Made by a program: the position numbers and the translations under genes. DNA of 64,000 nt from Luscinia megarhynchos. Lineage: Eukaryota > Chordata > Aves > Passeriformes > Turdidae. The notes under the pieces were generated by a model. That model did no database searches. It was not told where the DNA came from and saw only the letters and a list, made by a program, of their open reading frames with translations. Position 1 is the stretch's first letter, and each line of letters starts with the position of its first letter. Positions 63,287-64,000 of this stretch are shown piece after piece. The stretch is taken from the NCBI GenBank assembly GCA_034336665.1, contig CM067568.1:13053983-13117982 (forward strand), read 5' to 3'.

Positions 63287-64000
63287 GTAAGTATAAAGAA
63301 ACTGATCTGAATAAATGTTTATCCTAATTGTTAATCTGGATATAGCAAACTCTTTTAGAAGGAAACTAATTATTTCCCAGTGTTGTCAGTGTGTGTGCCT
63401 TCTACTACAGGGAGGTTCTGTTGAAATTTGTTTGTTTTTTTTTTTTTTTACAATGAGTTTCTAAAGGTGAGGTGGCACATGGAAGGAATTCCCAGTTTAC
63501 AACAGGAAGAACATACTGTTCTACAGAGATTTACTTTAAGTGGTGCATTAGGAAATGCACTCACTGATTCTATTCAGTGTTTCAAATAGAACAGTAACAA
63601 ATGAATTGCACTGTTTAAAAAAGCCACACACTGTATTAACATGACAGGCAACAGCTGCTTGTGTATTACAAGGATTCCTAATCACTTTTCTCCTCTTCCT
63701 TGTCAGTTGCTGAAGCAAATGGATCATAAATTGCTATCAAGCAATGATGCAAATCTGAAAACACAAAGATCTGCAAGACAGCATAGTGCCTGAGTTGCTA
63801 AGATTAGAATGTCAGTTTAATAACTGTATTTAAGCAAAACTAATTAAGTTTTGTCAGTATAGTCTTTCCTCAATTTCCCTTTTTTTTTTTTTTTTTTTTT
63901 TTTAAGGATACAGGACTTTATTATGATGAGTATCTCAGGCAAGTAATAGATGTCTTGGAAACTGATAAGCATTTCAGGGAGAAACTTCAGACTGCTGACA
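63143..64000 (+). CDS. NUCB2: NUCB2, nucleobindin-2 / nesfatin-1 precursor, first two coding exons (incomplete at right edge)
   Basis: Nucleobindin-2 is a Golgi, cytosolic and secreted calcium-binding protein with EF hands, a DNA-binding-like basic region and a leucine zipper. Its N-terminal part is cleaved to nesfatin-1, a satiety peptide. Here exons 63143-63286 and 63907-64000 encode 79 residues. Residues 1-24 are a signal peptide: a hydrophobic core rich in leucine, ending ALEA. The mature protein then starts [10 protein letters not shown], identical to the human nesfatin-1 start. Exon 2 of the coding part reads [20 protein letters not shown] and then [11 protein letters not shown], near-identical to human. 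The segment between ([14 protein letters not shown]) is diverged, as is usual. EF hands and zipper lie off the right edge. The ATG is the first base of its exon (cag|ATGAAG). Identification is by direct recognition. Confidence 0.97.
63880..63903 (+). repeat. Poly(T) run, 24 bases, forming the NUCB2 exon acceptor tract
   Basis: A pure T homopolymer that directly abuts the AAG acceptor of the second coding exon and serves as its polypyrimidine tract. Confidence 0.97.
63907..64000 (+). CDS. NUCB2: NUCB2 second coding exon (nesfatin-1), cut by window end
   Basis: The acceptor is a 24-base T run plus aag before GATACAGG. The open frame runs to the last base of the window, with 31 codons and one extra base visible, encoding the conserved nesfatin-1 helix [20 protein letters not shown]. 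Confidence 0.97.

Noticed and set aside
1..64000. Endogenous retrovirus, DNA transposon, tRNA, rRNA, CRISPR or operon-like features
   Set aside because: I found no paired LTRs, terminal inverted repeats, tRNA-like cloverleaf or spaced repeat array. The reverse-transcriptase trace at 51.2 kb is CR1-type.

Overview
This window is vertebrate nuclear DNA. It is most likely from a bird, because it is compact and AT-rich, it has sparse interspersed repeats that are nearly all CR1 LINE remnants, it lacks Alu/L1/B-type SINEs, and it carries two sharp CpG islands. It has no prokaryotic features. The coding content is small exons of two conserved genes arranged head to head, the order also found on human 11p15.1: PIK3C2A (minus strand) and NUCB2 (plus strand).

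Layout. (1) 1-24.8 kb holds seventeen coding exons of PIK3C2A, read right to left. They encode roughly the first 1,015 residues: the clathrin/adaptor-binding N-terminus, the Ras-binding domain, the PI3K-type C2 domain and the start of the helical domain. The kinase, PX and C-terminal C2 domains lie beyond the left edge. (2) 24.8-36 kb is the first intron of PIK3C2A and ends in a CpG-island promoter at about 35.4-36.4 kb. (3) 36.4-52.5 kb is intergenic. It contains CR1 fragments, a 225-base GGGAA array and a few exon-like minus-strand ORFs that could belong to an undescribed transcript. (4) 52.5-53.4 kb is the NUCB2 CpG-island promoter with noncoding exon 1. (5) 53.1-63.1 kb is NUCB2 intron 1, with a CR1 copy near its 5' end. 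(6) 63.1-64.0 kb has the first two coding exons of NUCB2: the signal peptide and the start of nesfatin-1. The gene continues past the right edge.

The most notable observations are two reading-frame irregularities in PIK3C2A. There is an extra base in the large first coding exon at about 23.89-23.91 kb. There is also a phase mismatch between exons 6 and 7, which a 4-base-shifted acceptor would repair. Every other junction is GT-AG and phase-consistent, so the gene looks functional and the first irregularity may be an assembly indel.

The two genes are not a pathway. PIK3C2A makes a class II PI 3-kinase of clathrin-coated and endosomal membranes, and NUCB2 makes a secreted/Golgi EF-hand protein and nesfatin-1 precursor. 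They share only conserved neighbourhood and divergent orientation. I calculated exon positions by hand; gene identities come from recognising the proteins, without a database search.
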